Assembly: GCF_001425205.1 (NCBI RefSeq)
Contig: NZ_LMDW01000005.1
Span: forward strand, 81,513-145,512
Direction of reading: 5' to 3'
Length of the DNA: 64,000 nt
From: Variovorax sp. Root411
Lineage (GTDB): Bacteria; Pseudomonadota; Gammaproteobacteria; Burkholderiales; Burkholderiaceae_C
Position numbers and translations under genes: made by a program. The notes under the pieces are model-generated. The model was not told the origin of the DNA, did no database searches, and was given only the letters and a program-made list of their open reading frames with translations. Of the stretch, positions 52,943 through 62,921 are shown in pieces. Every line of letters begins with the position of its first letter. The first letter of the stretch is position 1.

Positions 52943-53613
52943 AACGGCCAGAAGGCAAGCTGGAGCAGAACTCCCGCTGCTCTCGACACACGCCCTTCGA
53001 CAGGGCTTTCATGGAATGCAAGACCTTGGCCCAACTGGCGGACTGGTATGACCGCCGCATGGCGTCCGGCCGCCGGATGTCATCCGACGAGCTGGGTTTT
53101 CTCGTCGCGCATGTCTCGCGCCTCAGGGCCGCAGAGACGATGGCGCGAAGCGAACGCGCTGTGGTGAGGAAGGCCGACGAGTTCGCCGAGTTCTTCTATG
53201 GCCAGGACCATCGCGACTTCGGTGAAATCCGCGCCAGGCAGATCGTGATCGAAGGGGCTTGCTTCGACGAGGTGCCGCGCCACACGGTGTGGACGCTCGG
53301 CTCCAGGCTTTGGTGCCTGCGGGTGCCCAAGGAAAGCACCGCGACCGCGTCGAGCCACGCGCTGAAGCTCATGGAACTCGGAGGCAAGCTGATCCGCGGC
53401 AACTCCCGGGTTGCCGGGCACGCGGAGCCGCTGATCAGCGCGTTCGCGCAAGGGGTGGTCCTGGGGTTCTTCCGGCTGGCGAAGATCGACATCTCCACAG
53501 CGCTGGAAGGCGTGGGCTTCTGGCGACGCTGCGAGCTGGCCAGCATCCACCAGGTGGGCGTGGACCGTAGCCAGCGGATTCGTGCGCAGGGTGAGCGAAG
53601 TCAAAGCCGGTAG
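52939..53613 (+). CDS. hypothetical protein
   Basis: The 224-aa basic protein has no motif I recognise. It is helical, with an internal hydrophobic stretch (ISAFAQGVVLGFFRLAKI, about 165-182) but no clear membrane topology. It forms a two-gene unit with the 44-aa peptide, divergent from XRE regulator 2, an arrangement often seen for regulator-effector pairs. It is among the last accessory genes before the probable host chromosome. Confidence 0.62.
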   Translation: MKRPEGKLEQNSRCSRHTPFDRAFMECKTLAQLADWYDRRMASGRRMSSDELGFLVAHVSRLRAAETMARSERAVVRKADEFAEFFYGQDHRDFGEIRARQIVIEGACFDEVPRHTVWTLGSRLWCLRVPKESTATASSHALKLMELGGKLIRGNSRVAGHAEPLISAFAQGVVLGFFRLAKIDISTALEGVGFWRRCELASIHQVGVDRSQRIRAQGERSQSR

Positions 53614-53714
53614 CTTGTTCGCGGCGCAGGCCAGCGACTCGCCTTCAATCGGGTACTTCCGCCGAGCGGCCGGTCGCTGCGCACGATGCCGCGGTAGCGA
53701 GCACCATCGCAAGC

Positions 53715-54896
53715 TCACACCGCTGACGACGCCTGGGCCCGTGCGTGCTGCGCCACGTCGGGCATCGGCCCCACGTAGCGCCCGCGCGGGCGGATCACTT
53801 GCGCCACGCCCAGTTGTTCCAGGCTGTGCGCCAACAGCCCGACGCTGCGCGCGGTCGCGAACAGGCCAAAGGCCGCATCGGCGGGCAGTCGATGGTTTGC
53901 GACCAGCGCGGCCAGGGCCACGTCGATGTTGGGTTGCAGCCCGGTCAGGCGCGTCACTTTCTGGATGAAGCGCGCGATCACCTCCGGGGGCTCGAACAAC
54001 GCCAGCAAGGCGGCTGCGCGAGGATCGCCTTCGGGATAGAGGTGGTGGCCAAAGCCGGCCAATGGCAAGCCGGTCGACAGGTAGTGCGCCACCACCTGGT
54101 CGTCGCCCAGCCGTTCCACTTCGCCGAACAGCGCCTGGACGCGGCCCGAGGCATCGCCATGCAAGGGACCGGAGAGGGTGGTGAGTCCGGCCAGCAGGCA
54201 TGCCGGCAGGGAGGCGCCCGTCGATGCCGCAATGCGCGCCACGAATGCCGAGCTGGTCAACTCGTGGTCGACCAGCAACACCATGGCGGTTCGCAGCAAC
54301 TCGGCGACCTCGGGCGATTGCTTCCACCCCTGCGCAAAGCGCAGGTGCAGCGGCCCATGTCCTGGCTGGGCGCCGAACGCATTGGCCACTTGACCCACCA
54401 GCGCCTGGCCCTCGGCGTGCAGCACCCGGGTCAGGCGCCCACGCGTGGAATGCCCGGTGGCCGCCAAGCCCGCCAACGCAGTGAAGGCGGCCACTCGCCC
54501 AGGCGCGCCCGAGCGCATTGCGCTGGCGCACGAAAAGTCGACGGGTTGCTCGGCCTCCCACAGCAGCTGCGCGACATGTTCGAGGTTGGCCGTCCGGGAC
54601 AGGCCGACGGCGTCCTCGCCCCGGTAGTACGGGTGCCCGCGAAAGAAGGCGCAAAGGGCCGTGGGGATGCTGGGCTCCGAGCCGAAGAGCGTGTTGGCTG
54701 CCAGCGTCTCGTGCTTGCGGCCGGCCTGCTTGCGCCTGGCCAGGCCGGCAACGTCCTCGGCGCGATACAGGCTGCGGCGCGCATCGGCCGGGTCGGGCGC
54801 GACTTCCAGCTTGCCGCGGCTGACGTAGGCGTAAATCGTCTGGGGCTGCACCCCGAGGAGGCGGCAGGCCTCGTCCATCGAAATCCAGGAAGCCAT
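53715..54896 (-). CDS. citrate synthase-family protein with N-terminal helix-turn-helix
   Basis: The 393-aa protein starts with an excisionase/MerR-like DNA-binding fold (SWISMDEACRLLGVQPQTIY, about 3-22) joined to a citrate synthase domain. Active-site landmarks are GPLHGDA (first His) and GFGHHLYPEGDPRA (second His). Citrate synthase condenses oxaloacetate with acetyl-CoA, and the HTH fusion suggests a regulator that senses a metabolite or CoA ester. ATG 54896 is used because the upstream in-frame codons are AT-rich intergenic sequence. A palindrome (54919-54941) lies just upstream. It is divergent from the 2-hydroxyacid dehydrogenase gene. Confidence 0.85.
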   Translation of the reverse strand: MASWISMDEACRLLGVQPQTIYAYVSRGKLEVAPDPADARRSLYRAEDVAGLARRKQAGRKHETLAANTLFGSEPSIPTALCAFFRGHPYYRGEDAVGLSRTANLEHVAQLLWEAEQPVDFSCASAMRSGAPGRVAAFTALAGLAATGHSTRGRLTRVLHAEGQALVGQVANAFGAQPGHGPLHLRFAQGWKQSPEVAELLRTAMVLLVDHELTSSAFVARIAASTGASLPACLLAGLTTLSGPLHGDASGRVQALFGEVERLGDDQVVAHYLSTGLPLAGFGHHLYPEGDPRAAALLALFEPPEVIARFIQKVTRLTGLQPNIDVALAALVANHRLPADAAFGLFATARSVGLLAHSLEQLGVAQVIRPRGRYVGPMPDVAQHARAQASSAV

Positions 54897-54918
54897 GGTC
54901 GGGCGTATGAAATTAAAT

Positions 54919-54941
54919 ATATTGATTTTATATATCAATAT
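54919..54941. promoter_or_regulatory. operator-like palindrome in the divergent promoter region
   Basis: ATATTGAT (54919-54926) and ATCAATAT (54934-54941) are perfect inverted repeats separated by 7 bases, in an AT-rich gap between two divergent genes. It is a plausible binding site for the HTH-citrate synthase protein. Confidence 0.6.
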
Positions 54942-55012
54942 TGACGACTTCATCAAGCAATAACTAGCATGCCTCCAGCCTTGAAAACACATGCCCCTTG
55001 AATGAATTCGAT

Positions 55013-55966
55013 ATGAACCCCCAGGTCCTGCAACTCAATCCGATCCTGATCCCCTCGGTCAACGACAAGCTCGCGGCGCGCTACACCGTTCACAAATACT
55101 TCGAGACCACAGACCAGGAAGCCTGGCTGCGCGAACATGGGGCATCCATCGATGCAGTGATCACCGGAGGGCACACCGGCATTTCGCGCGGCATGCTGGA
55201 ACAGTTGCCCGGCCTCAAGGTCGTGGCCATCAACGGCGTCGGCACCGATGCCGTGGATCTGGCGTACTGCCGCGGCCGCGGTCTGCCCGTTACGGCAACG
55301 CTGGGCGCGCTGACCGAGGACGTGGCCGATCTCGCCATCGGATTGCTGATCGCTGCCTGCCGTGGGCTGTGTGCCGGGGATCGCTTCGTGCGCGAGGGCC
55401 AGTGGGAGCGCTTCCCCCAGCCGAGCGCCATCCCGCTCGCCCGGCGGTTCAGCGGCATGCGCGTGGGCATCGTCGGCATGGGGCGCGTGGGCCGCGCCGT
55501 CGCGGCTCGGGCTGCGGCCTTCGGCTGCCCGATCGGCTACACCGACCTGCGTCCCATGCACGACGTTGCCCACGGCTTTGTCCCGGACCTGGTGGAACTC
55601 GCGCGGAACTCCGACGCGCTGGTGCTCTGCGCGGCGGCGGACACGGCCGAAGGCATCGTCAATGCGGCCGTGCTGGACGCCCTGGGGCCACGCGGCTTCC
55701 TGGTCAACGTCGCGCGCGGCCGCCTGGTCAACGAGGACGACCTGACAAAAGCGCTGGCCGCAGGGCGGATTGCCGGCGCGGGCCTGGACGTGTTCGTCGA
55801 CGAACCCCGCGTTCCCCTTGCGCTTCGCCAGTCCGAGAACGTGACCCTGCAGGCCCACCGCGCCAGCGCCACCTGGGAGACCCGGACCGCGATGGCCGAC
55901 ATGGTGCTCGAAAGCATCGCCCAGGCCCTGGCAGGAGAACGCCCGGCAATGAGCCTGACCACCTGA
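55013..55966 (+). CDS. D-2-hydroxyacid dehydrogenase (NAD(P)-dependent)
   Basis: The 317-aa protein has the Rossmann motif VGIVGMGRVG (about 147-156), the catalytic Arg in VARGRLVNEDDL, the Glu in LDVFVDEP and the His in LQAHRASATWETR, all in the expected order. It oxidises or reduces 2-keto/2-hydroxy acids. ATG 55013 is preferred over a TTG five codons upstream. Its neighbours (Bug receptors, sugar-acid enzymes) suggest a role in hydroxy- or sugar-acid catabolism, e.g. hydroxypyruvate or glyoxylate reduction. Exact substrate unknown. Confidence 0.87.
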   Translation: MNPQVLQLNPILIPSVNDKLAARYTVHKYFETTDQEAWLREHGASIDAVITGGHTGISRGMLEQLPGLKVVAINGVGTDAVDLAYCRGRGLPVTATLGALTEDVADLAIGLLIAACRGLCAGDRFVREGQWERFPQPSAIPLARRFSGMRVGIVGMGRVGRAVAARAAAFGCPIGYTDLRPMHDVAHGFVPDLVELARNSDALVLCAAADTAEGIVNAAVLDALGPRGFLVNVARGRLVNEDDLTKALAAGRIAGAGLDVFVDEPRVPLALRQSENVTLQAHRASATWETRTAMADMVLESIAQALAGERPAMSLTT

Positions 55967-56009
55967 GCCGATCTACCCATCAACAAAAGAGAGAAAGAGA
56001 GACACACAA

Positions 56010-56984
56010 ATGCAACTCACAGCCCTGTTCAAGATCCTCGCCGTCTCGGCGTCCCTGGCCGTGGTACCGGCCTTGTCATCGGCCCAGGCCTACCCGAGCC
56101 ACGCCATCAAGATCATCGTGCCCGCCCCGCCGGGCGGCGCGATCGACACGATCGCCCGTGTCGTCGGGGACAAGCTGGCGAGGTCGCTGGGGCAGCCGGT
56201 GGTCGTCGACAACCGGCCCGGCGCATCCAACAACCTCGGCACCGACGTCCTCGCCAAATCGGCGCCCGACGGCTACACGATCGGCATCGTGGGCGGCAGC
56301 CACAACATCAACAAGTACCTGTTCAAGAACCTGAGCTGGGACCCGGAGAAGAGCTTCGAGCCGATCATCTACACCCACGAGGTTCCGCTGGTGTTCGCCA
56401 TCTACCCGCGGATCCCGGCCAAGACACTGCCCGAGTTCGTGGCCTGGATGAAGGCCAACCCCGACCAGGCCAAGGTTGCCACCTCCGGCCGCGGCAGCGC
56501 ACAGGAAATGGCCGCCGAGATGTTCCGCATGGCCAGCGGCGTGCAGATGCTGCTGATCCCGTACAAGGGCTCTTCCGCCGCCCACCCCGATCTGCTGGCC
56601 GGACGCACCGCGCTGTTCATCGACACGATCAGCGCCATCCAGTCGCAGGTGAAGGCCGGCAACGCGCTGGCGATCGCGGTGTCGACCCGCAAGCGAACAA
56701 TGTCCCTGCCGGACGTACCGACCGCGGACGAACAGGGGCTCAAGGGCTACGACGCCAACACGAACGGCGGGTTCCTGGCGCCTGCCGGCACGCCCCAGGC
56801 GATCGTCACCAGGCTCAATGCTGAAATCAACGCGGCGCTGAAGCTGCCCGATGTGCGTGCCAAGCTGGAGGCTGCCGGCGTCGAAATCCAGGGCGGAACG
56901 CCACAGGCCTACGCCGCCTTGATCAAGTCCGATCTCGCCAAGTGGGGCAAGGTCGTCAAGGAGGCGGGTATCCAGCCGGAGTGA
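56010..56984 (+). CDS. Bug-type tripartite tricarboxylate transporter receptor 1
   Basis: The 324-aa periplasmic binding protein has an N-terminal signal peptide ending near ALSSAQA and the Bug family landmarks IIVPAPPGGAIDTIAR, VDNRPGASNNLGTD and PDGYTIGIVGGSH. These proteins capture carboxylates for TTT transporters or signal as receptors, and they are massively expanded in Burkholderiales. The membrane subunits TctA/TctB are not in this window. It lies 43 bases after the dehydrogenase, probably co-transcribed. Confidence 0.9.
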   Translation: MQLTALFKILAVSASLAVVPALSSAQAYPSHAIKIIVPAPPGGAIDTIARVVGDKLARSLGQPVVVDNRPGASNNLGTDVLAKSAPDGYTIGIVGGSHNINKYLFKNLSWDPEKSFEPIIYTHEVPLVFAIYPRIPAKTLPEFVAWMKANPDQAKVATSGRGSAQEMAAEMFRMASGVQMLLIPYKGSSAAHPDLLAGRTALFIDTISAIQSQVKAGNALAIAVSTRKRTMSLPDVPTADEQGLKGYDANTNGGFLAPAGTPQAIVTRLNAEINAALKLPDVRAKLEAAGVEIQGGTPQAYAALIKSDLAKWGKVVKEAGIQPE

Positions 56985-57011
56985 AGCCGCCGCGATAGCC
57001 CGACACCCGGG

Positions 57012-57037
57012 CGACCACGGCGGCGACACCGTGGTCG
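57012..57037. terminator. hairpin between convergent genes
   Basis: CGACCACGG (57012-57020) pairs perfectly with CCGTGGTCG (57029-57037), midway between the convergent Bug receptor and LysR genes. It lacks a T-run, so it may be a two-way barrier rather than a strict intrinsic terminator. Confidence 0.4.
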
Positions 57038-57080
57038 GGCAGACGGCCGCGATCTTGCTCTACCTCGGGCCCCGGCCCGC

Positions 57081-58016
57081 TTACCCCTTCCTGTGCAGCA
57101 GTTCCAGAAACTGCTGTGCCGGAATGCTGAGCGGCCGGTCGCTGCGCACGATGCTGCCGTAGGTTGAAAGCTTGTGGCGGATCGCGTACTGCACGATGCT
57201 TAGCACGCCGTGTTCGGCGTCGCGCCGGGCGACCGTTGCCGGAATCACGCCGACCATGGGCGACTTGCGGATCAGGTTGATGGTCGTGAGTATCGAGCCG
57301 GTCTCGATCAGGCCGGGCGGCATCACGGCGTGGTGCACCTGGAACTCGCGCTCGATCACGTCGCGCATGGGGCTGTGCGCCGGCTGCAGGATCCACGTGT
57401 AGTCCAGCAGATCGGCGAAGGCCACGCGTGGCCGCCCGGCCAGTGGATGCTTGTTGCCGACGACCACCGCCAAAGACTCGTCCTCGATGGCAGTGAAGGT
57501 GCAGGCCTGGGCTTCGGGGCCCGTGGGGCGCCCCACCACCACCTCGAGCACGCCCTCGTGCAACTGGGCGAGCAGTCTGTCGCTGGTGTCCACCGCAATC
57601 TCGACGGCCAGCAAGGGATGGGCTGCCTTGAGCTCGGTGAGCGCATCGGTCAGCCGGCCGGGCGAGGCCGCCATGATGCTGCCGAGCGAGAACTTGCCGA
57701 CGCTGCCGAGCTGGAGTTCGTGCAGTTCGCGATTGAGCGCCTCCATGCTGCCGCGGATGCCCCTGAAGTACCCCATCACGCGCTCGCCTGCCGCATTGAG
57801 CCGCAGCCCGCGCCCGACCCGGTCGAACACCTGCTGGCCCAGTGCGCTCTCGAGCTCGTGGAGCATCTTGGTGGCGGCCGGCTGCGTCAGGCCGAGCTGA
57901 TCGGCAGCGGCGCGCAGGGTGCGCCGTTCTTCGACCGCCAGCATCAGCGCGACCTGCCGCATGCGAATGCGGTTGAGCAGCCGGGGGGTCGAATCCTGCC
58001 TGTCGATGGAGCCCAC
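57081..58016 (-). CDS. LysR-family transcriptional regulator
   Basis: The 311-aa LysR protein has an HTH near residues 20-60 (LAVEERRTLRAAADQLGLTQ, PAATKMLHELESALG) and an effector-binding domain. A GTG start is used. It is divergent from the Bug/PdxA operon starting at 58127, and a palindrome in the gap is a plausible binding site. It most likely controls that operon in response to its carboxylate or sugar-acid inducer. Confidence 0.9.
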   Translation of the reverse strand: MGSIDRQDSTPRLLNRIRMRQVALMLAVEERRTLRAAADQLGLTQPAATKMLHELESALGQQVFDRVGRGLRLNAAGERVMGYFRGIRGSMEALNRELHELQLGSVGKFSLGSIMAASPGRLTDALTELKAAHPLLAVEIAVDTSDRLLAQLHEGVLEVVVGRPTGPEAQACTFTAIEDESLAVVVGNKHPLAGRPRVAFADLLDYTWILQPAHSPMRDVIEREFQVHHAVMPPGLIETGSILTTINLIRKSPMVGVIPATVARRDAEHGVLSIVQYAIRHKLSTYGSIVRSDRPLSIPAQQFLELLHRKG

Positions 58017-58035
58017 GATTGATTACCTCAGGATA

Positions 58036-58047
58036 TTGATCGATCAA
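58036..58047. promoter_or_regulatory. LysR-type operator candidate
   Basis: TTGATCGATCAA is a perfect 12-bp palindrome in the 110-base gap between the LysR gene and the divergent operon, the usual place for a LysR recognition site. Confidence 0.55.
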
Positions 58048-58126
58048 GAGCTTTCAGTTTACGTGCATCAATCGCCTGCCTACGATTGCCGCCGACGAAT
58101 CCTAGAAACAGACCGGAGACAAGCAG

Positions 58127-59089
58127 ATGAAAAAGCTCATGGCGGCCGCGGCTGCCGGGTTGCTGGCGTTCGCCGCCAGCGCCGCGCAGGCCCAGGAATG
58201 GCCCACCCGCCCGATCAGGATCATGGTCGGCTCCGCGCCCGGCGGCGGCACCGACGCGATGGCCCGCGCGGTGGCTGACCGGCTGGGCCCTTTGCTCAAG
58301 CAGTCGGTGGTGGTCGAGAACCGGCCCGGCGCTTCCAACACCCTGGCAGCCGATGCCACGGCCAAGTCCGGCGACGGCCACACCATGGTGATGGGCGTGG
58401 TCACGGCCCATGCGATTGCGCCGCACCTGCTCAAGCTCAACTACGACAGCAACCGCGACCTGGTGCCGGTGGCCTTCGTCGGCGCGGTGCCCAACGTGCT
58501 GGTGGTGAGCAACAGCGTGCCGGCCGACTCGGTGCAGGCGCTGGTCAAGCTGGCCAAGCAGGAGCCCGGGAAGCTCAACTACGCCACCAGCGGCTCGGGC
58601 AGCACCCAGCACATCGCGGCCGAGCTGTTCAAGGACGCGGCAGGCGTCGACATCGCGCATGTGCCCTACAAGGGCAGCGGCCCGGCGCTGGTCGACCTGA
58701 TCGGCGGCCAGGTGCAGCTGAGCTTCGACACCCTGCCTTCGGTGATCGGACAGATCAAGAACGGCAAGGTCCGCGCGCTCGCCGTGACCACCGCGAAGCG
58801 CAATGCGCAGCTGCCCAACGTACCCACGCTGGCCGAGGCCGGCGTACCCGGTGTCGAGATGAGCGCCTGGTACGGCATCTACATGCCGGCAGGGGCGCCC
58901 AAGGCAGTGCAGGACAAGGTGCACGACGCGGTCGACCAGGTGCTTGCGATGCCCGAGACCAAGACCCGCCTCGACGCCCTCGGCGCCGAGATCACGCCCA
59001 TGACCCAGGCGCAGTTCGCGCAGTTCCACGCCGCCGAATACAAGCGCTTCGGCGAGGTCATCAAGAAAAACCACATCCGCCTGGATTGA
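58127..59089 (+). CDS. Bug-type tripartite tricarboxylate transporter receptor 2
   Basis: The 320-aa periplasmic receptor has a signal peptide (MKKLMAAAAAGLLAFAASAA, cleaved near AQA) and the Bug motifs VGSAPGGGTDAMARAV, VENRPGASNTLAAD and YKGSGPALVDLIGG. It is the first gene of the LysR-divergent operon and is followed after one base by the PdxA-family gene, implying uptake of the operon's substrate. It differs in sequence from receptor 1, so the two probably bind different acids. Confidence 0.91.
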   Translation: MKKLMAAAAAGLLAFAASAAQAQEWPTRPIRIMVGSAPGGGTDAMARAVADRLGPLLKQSVVVENRPGASNTLAADATAKSGDGHTMVMGVVTAHAIAPHLLKLNYDSNRDLVPVAFVGAVPNVLVVSNSVPADSVQALVKLAKQEPGKLNYATSGSGSTQHIAAELFKDAAGVDIAHVPYKGSGPALVDLIGGQVQLSFDTLPSVIGQIKNGKVRALAVTTAKRNAQLPNVPTLAEAGVPGVEMSAWYGIYMPAGAPKAVQDKVHDAVDQVLAMPETKTRLDALGAEITPMTQAQFAQFHAAEYKRFGEVIKKNHIRLD

Positions 59090-59090
59090 C

Positions 59091-60140
<1,050 letters not shown>

Positions 60141-60166
60141 ACCCACCTCAACACCAGAGAGACACC

Positions 60167-61339
60167 ATGAAGATCAAATCCGTTCGCGCCCGTGTTTTCG
60201 AGTGGAAAGGCAAGACCGTTTCGCCGCAGGGCAACTTCTGCTCCAACGCGATGGACCTGCTGTACGCGCCGCAGGAAACCATGAGCACCTTCCGTTTCCA
60301 TTCGTGGACCGTGGTCGAGATCGAGACCGACGACGGCATCGTGGGCCTGGGCAACGTGGCGCTCGCGCCGGCCATCGCCAAGGCCATCATCGACCAGTAC
60401 CTCGCGCCGCTGGTGATCGGCCAGGACCCGTGGGACTACGAGTACCTGTGGCAGCGCATGTACCGCGCCACCCACGCCTGGGGCCGCAAGGGCGTGACCA
60501 TGGCCGCGATCTCGGCGGTCGACCTCGCGATCTGGGACATCCTGGGCAAGTCGGTCAACAAGCCGGTGTTCAAGCTGCTCGGCGGCCGCACCAAGGAAAA
60601 GATTCCCTGCTACTACTCCAAGCTCTACCGCACCGACCTGAACGAAATGCAGGCCGAGGCGCAGAAGTTCCTCGACCAGGGCTTCACCGCCTTCAAGATG
60701 CGCTTCGGCTATGGGCCGGCGCATCTGCAGAAGGGCGTGGCGGAAAACCTGAAGTCGGTCGAGGCCGTGCGCGAAGTCATCGGCTACGACAACGACCTCA
60801 TGCTCGAGTGCTACATGGGCTGGAACCTCGAGTACGCCAAGCGCATGCTGCCCAAGCTCGAGAAGTTCCAGCCGCGCTGGCTCGAGGAGCCGGTGATCGC
60901 CGATGACATCGACGGCTATGCCGAGCTGAACCAGCTCACCAGCATTCCGATTTCGGGCGGCGAGCACGAGTTCTCGCTCTACGGCTTCAAGCAGCTGCTG
61001 GACCGCAAGGCGGTGTCGGTGGTGCAGTACGACACCAACCGTGTCGGCGGCATCACGGCCGCGCACAAGATCAACGCGCTGTGCGAGGCCTACAGCGTGC
61101 CGGTGATCCCGCACGCGGGCCAGATGCACAACTACCACCTGACCATGAGCACGCTGGCCTCGCCGATGAGCGAGTACTTCCCGATGCACGACGTCGAAGT
61201 GGGCAATGAGCTGTTCTATTACATCTTCGACGGCGAGCCGGTGGCCGAGAACGGCTTCGTGCAACTCGACGACCACAAGCCGGGGCTCGGTCTCACGCTG
61301 AAGACCGAGTACCTCAAGGACTTCAACATCGTCGAGTGA
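60167..61339 (+). CDS. enolase-superfamily sugar-acid dehydratase (L-rhamnonate dehydratase-like)
   Basis: The 390-aa protein is a mandelate racemase/enolase-superfamily dehydratase. Metal ligands fall in [15 protein letters not shown] and SGGEHEFS, and the general base His in [12 protein letters not shown]. The GEHE and HNYH patterns resemble L-rhamnonate dehydratase more than mandelate racemase. It probably removes water from an aldonate to give a 2-keto-3-deoxy acid, which the following DapA-like enzyme could cleave. The ATG at 60167 follows AGAGAGAC; the frame is open far upstream but is not coding there. Confidence 0.85.
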   Translation: MKIKSVRARVFEWKGKTVSPQGNFCSNAMDLLYAPQETMSTFRFHSWTVVEIETDDGIVGLGNVALAPAIAKAIIDQYLAPLVIGQDPWDYEYLWQRMYRATHAWGRKGVTMAAISAVDLAIWDILGKSVNKPVFKLLGGRTKEKIPCYYSKLYRTDLNEMQAEAQKFLDQGFTAFKMRFGYGPAHLQKGVAENLKSVEAVREVIGYDNDLMLECYMGWNLEYAKRMLPKLEKFQPRWLEEPVIADDIDGYAELNQLTSIPISGGEHEFSLYGFKQLLDRKAVSVVQYDTNRVGGITAAHKINALCEAYSVPVIPHAGQMHNYHLTMSTLASPMSEYFPMHDVEVGNELFYYIFDGEPVAENGFVQLDDHKPGLGLTLKTEYLKDFNIVE

Positions 61340-61349
61340 CGGCGCTGCC

Positions 61350-62897
61350 ATGTTGTCCTCGAGCTTCCAACCGAACGCACGCGTGATACGCCTGCACGCC
61401 CAAGACGATGTCGTGATCTCGCTCGACCAGCTGGTTTCGGGCACGCGCATCGAAAGCGAAGGCATCGCCGTCGCGGGCCTGATTCCGTCGGGCCACAAGA
61501 TGGCCACGCGCGCGATCGAGCTCGGCGCGGCCGTGCGCCGCTACGGGCAGATCATCGGCTTTGCGACCCAGCCCATTCGGGCAGGACAGCATGTGCACAC
61601 GCACAACCTCGCGATGGGAGACTTCGCGCGCGACCATGCGCATGCGGCCGATGCACGCCCGACGGCGCGCGCTGCCGAACCGGCGAGCTTCGAAGGCATC
61701 GTGCGGGAGGACGGCCGCGTCGCCACGCGCAACTACATCGGCATCCTGACCTCGGTGAACTGCTCGGCCACGGTGGCGCGCGCCATCGCCGACCGCTTCC
61801 GGCGCGACATCCATCCCGAGATGCTGGCGCCGTTCCCGAACGTCGACGGCGTGGTCGCGCTCACCCATGGCGCCGGCTGCGCTGTCGATCCGCAGGGCGA
61901 AGGCCTTGCCATCCTGCAGCGCACGCTGGGCGGCTACGCCTGCCACCCCAACTTCGCGGGCGTGCTGGTCATCGGCCTGGGCTGCGAGACCAACCAGATC
62001 CGGCAGCTGCTGGCGACCCAGGGCCTGCAGCACAGCGAGCGGCTGCAGAGCTTCACGATCCAGGACACGGGCGGCACCACCCGCACCATCGCGCAGGGCA
62101 TCGAGCGCATCCAGGCGATGCTGCCGCTGGCCGACGCCGTGCGGCGCCAGACCGTTCCCGCCAGCCACCTGGTGGTCGGCCTGCAGTGCGGCGGCTCCGA
62201 CGGCTACTCGGGCATCTCGGCCAACCCGGTGCTCGGCGCCGCGGTCGACCTGCTGGTGCAGCACGGCGGCACGGCCATCCTTTCGGAAACGCCGGAGATC
62301 TACGGTGCCGAGCATCTGCTGACGCGGCGTGCGCAAATACCCGAGGTCGGGCGCAAGCTGGTCGAGCGCATCCGCTGGTGGGAGGCCTACTGCGCACGCA
62401 ACGGCGCCGCGATGGACAACAACCCCTCGGCCGGCAACAAGGCCGGCGGCCTGACGACGGTGCTGGAGAAATCGCTCGGCGGCATTGCCAAGGCGGGCTC
62501 GACCAACCTGGTGGAGGTGTACGAATACGCCCAGCCGGTGAGGGCGCGCGGCCTGGTGTTCATGGACACGCCCGGCTACGACCCGATCTCCGCCACCGGC
62601 CAGGTCGCGGGCGGCGCCAACCTGATCTGCTTCACCACGGGGCGCGGCTCGGCCTACGGCTGCGCGCCATCGCCTTCCTTCAAGCTCGCCACCAACACCG
62701 CGCTGTGGCAGCGGCAGTCCGACGACATGGACCTCAACTGCGGCGAGGTGCTCGATGGCACGCGCAGCATCGAGGAACTCGGCGAGTGCCTGTTCCGGAT
62801 GCTGTTGGCCACTGCCTCGGGCCAGCCTTCGCGCAGTGAACTCCACGGCTACGGGCAGCAGGAGTTCGTGCCCTGGCAAATCAGCGTGATCACCTGA
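61350..62897 (+). CDS. UxaA/altronate-dehydratase family protein
   Basis: The 515-aa protein has an N-terminal SAF-like domain (HAQDDVVISLDQL, GHKMATRAI) and the catalytic UxaA/GarD region (GIVREDGRVATRNYIGILTS, LGCETNQI, CGGSDGYSGISANP). These Fe-dependent enzymes dehydrate altronate, galactarate or related acids. It starts 11 bases after the previous gene in a compact operon, so a role in the same sugar-acid route is likely. Exact substrate unknown. Confidence 0.87.
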   Translation: MLSSSFQPNARVIRLHAQDDVVISLDQLVSGTRIESEGIAVAGLIPSGHKMATRAIELGAAVRRYGQIIGFATQPIRAGQHVHTHNLAMGDFARDHAHAADARPTARAAEPASFEGIVREDGRVATRNYIGILTSVNCSATVARAIADRFRRDIHPEMLAPFPNVDGVVALTHGAGCAVDPQGEGLAILQRTLGGYACHPNFAGVLVIGLGCETNQIRQLLATQGLQHSERLQSFTIQDTGGTTRTIAQGIERIQAMLPLADAVRRQTVPASHLVVGLQCGGSDGYSGISANPVLGAAVDLLVQHGGTAILSETPEIYGAEHLLTRRAQIPEVGRKLVERIRWWEAYCARNGAAMDNNPSAGNKAGGLTTVLEKSLGGIAKAGSTNLVEVYEYAQPVRARGLVFMDTPGYDPISATGQVAGGANLICFTTGRGSAYGCAPSPSFKLATNTALWQRQSDDMDLNCGEVLDGTRSIEELGECLFRMLLATASGQPSRSELHGYGQQEFVPWQISVIT

Positions 62898-62921
62898 CGC
62901 GCAACTTTTTTTCACCACACC

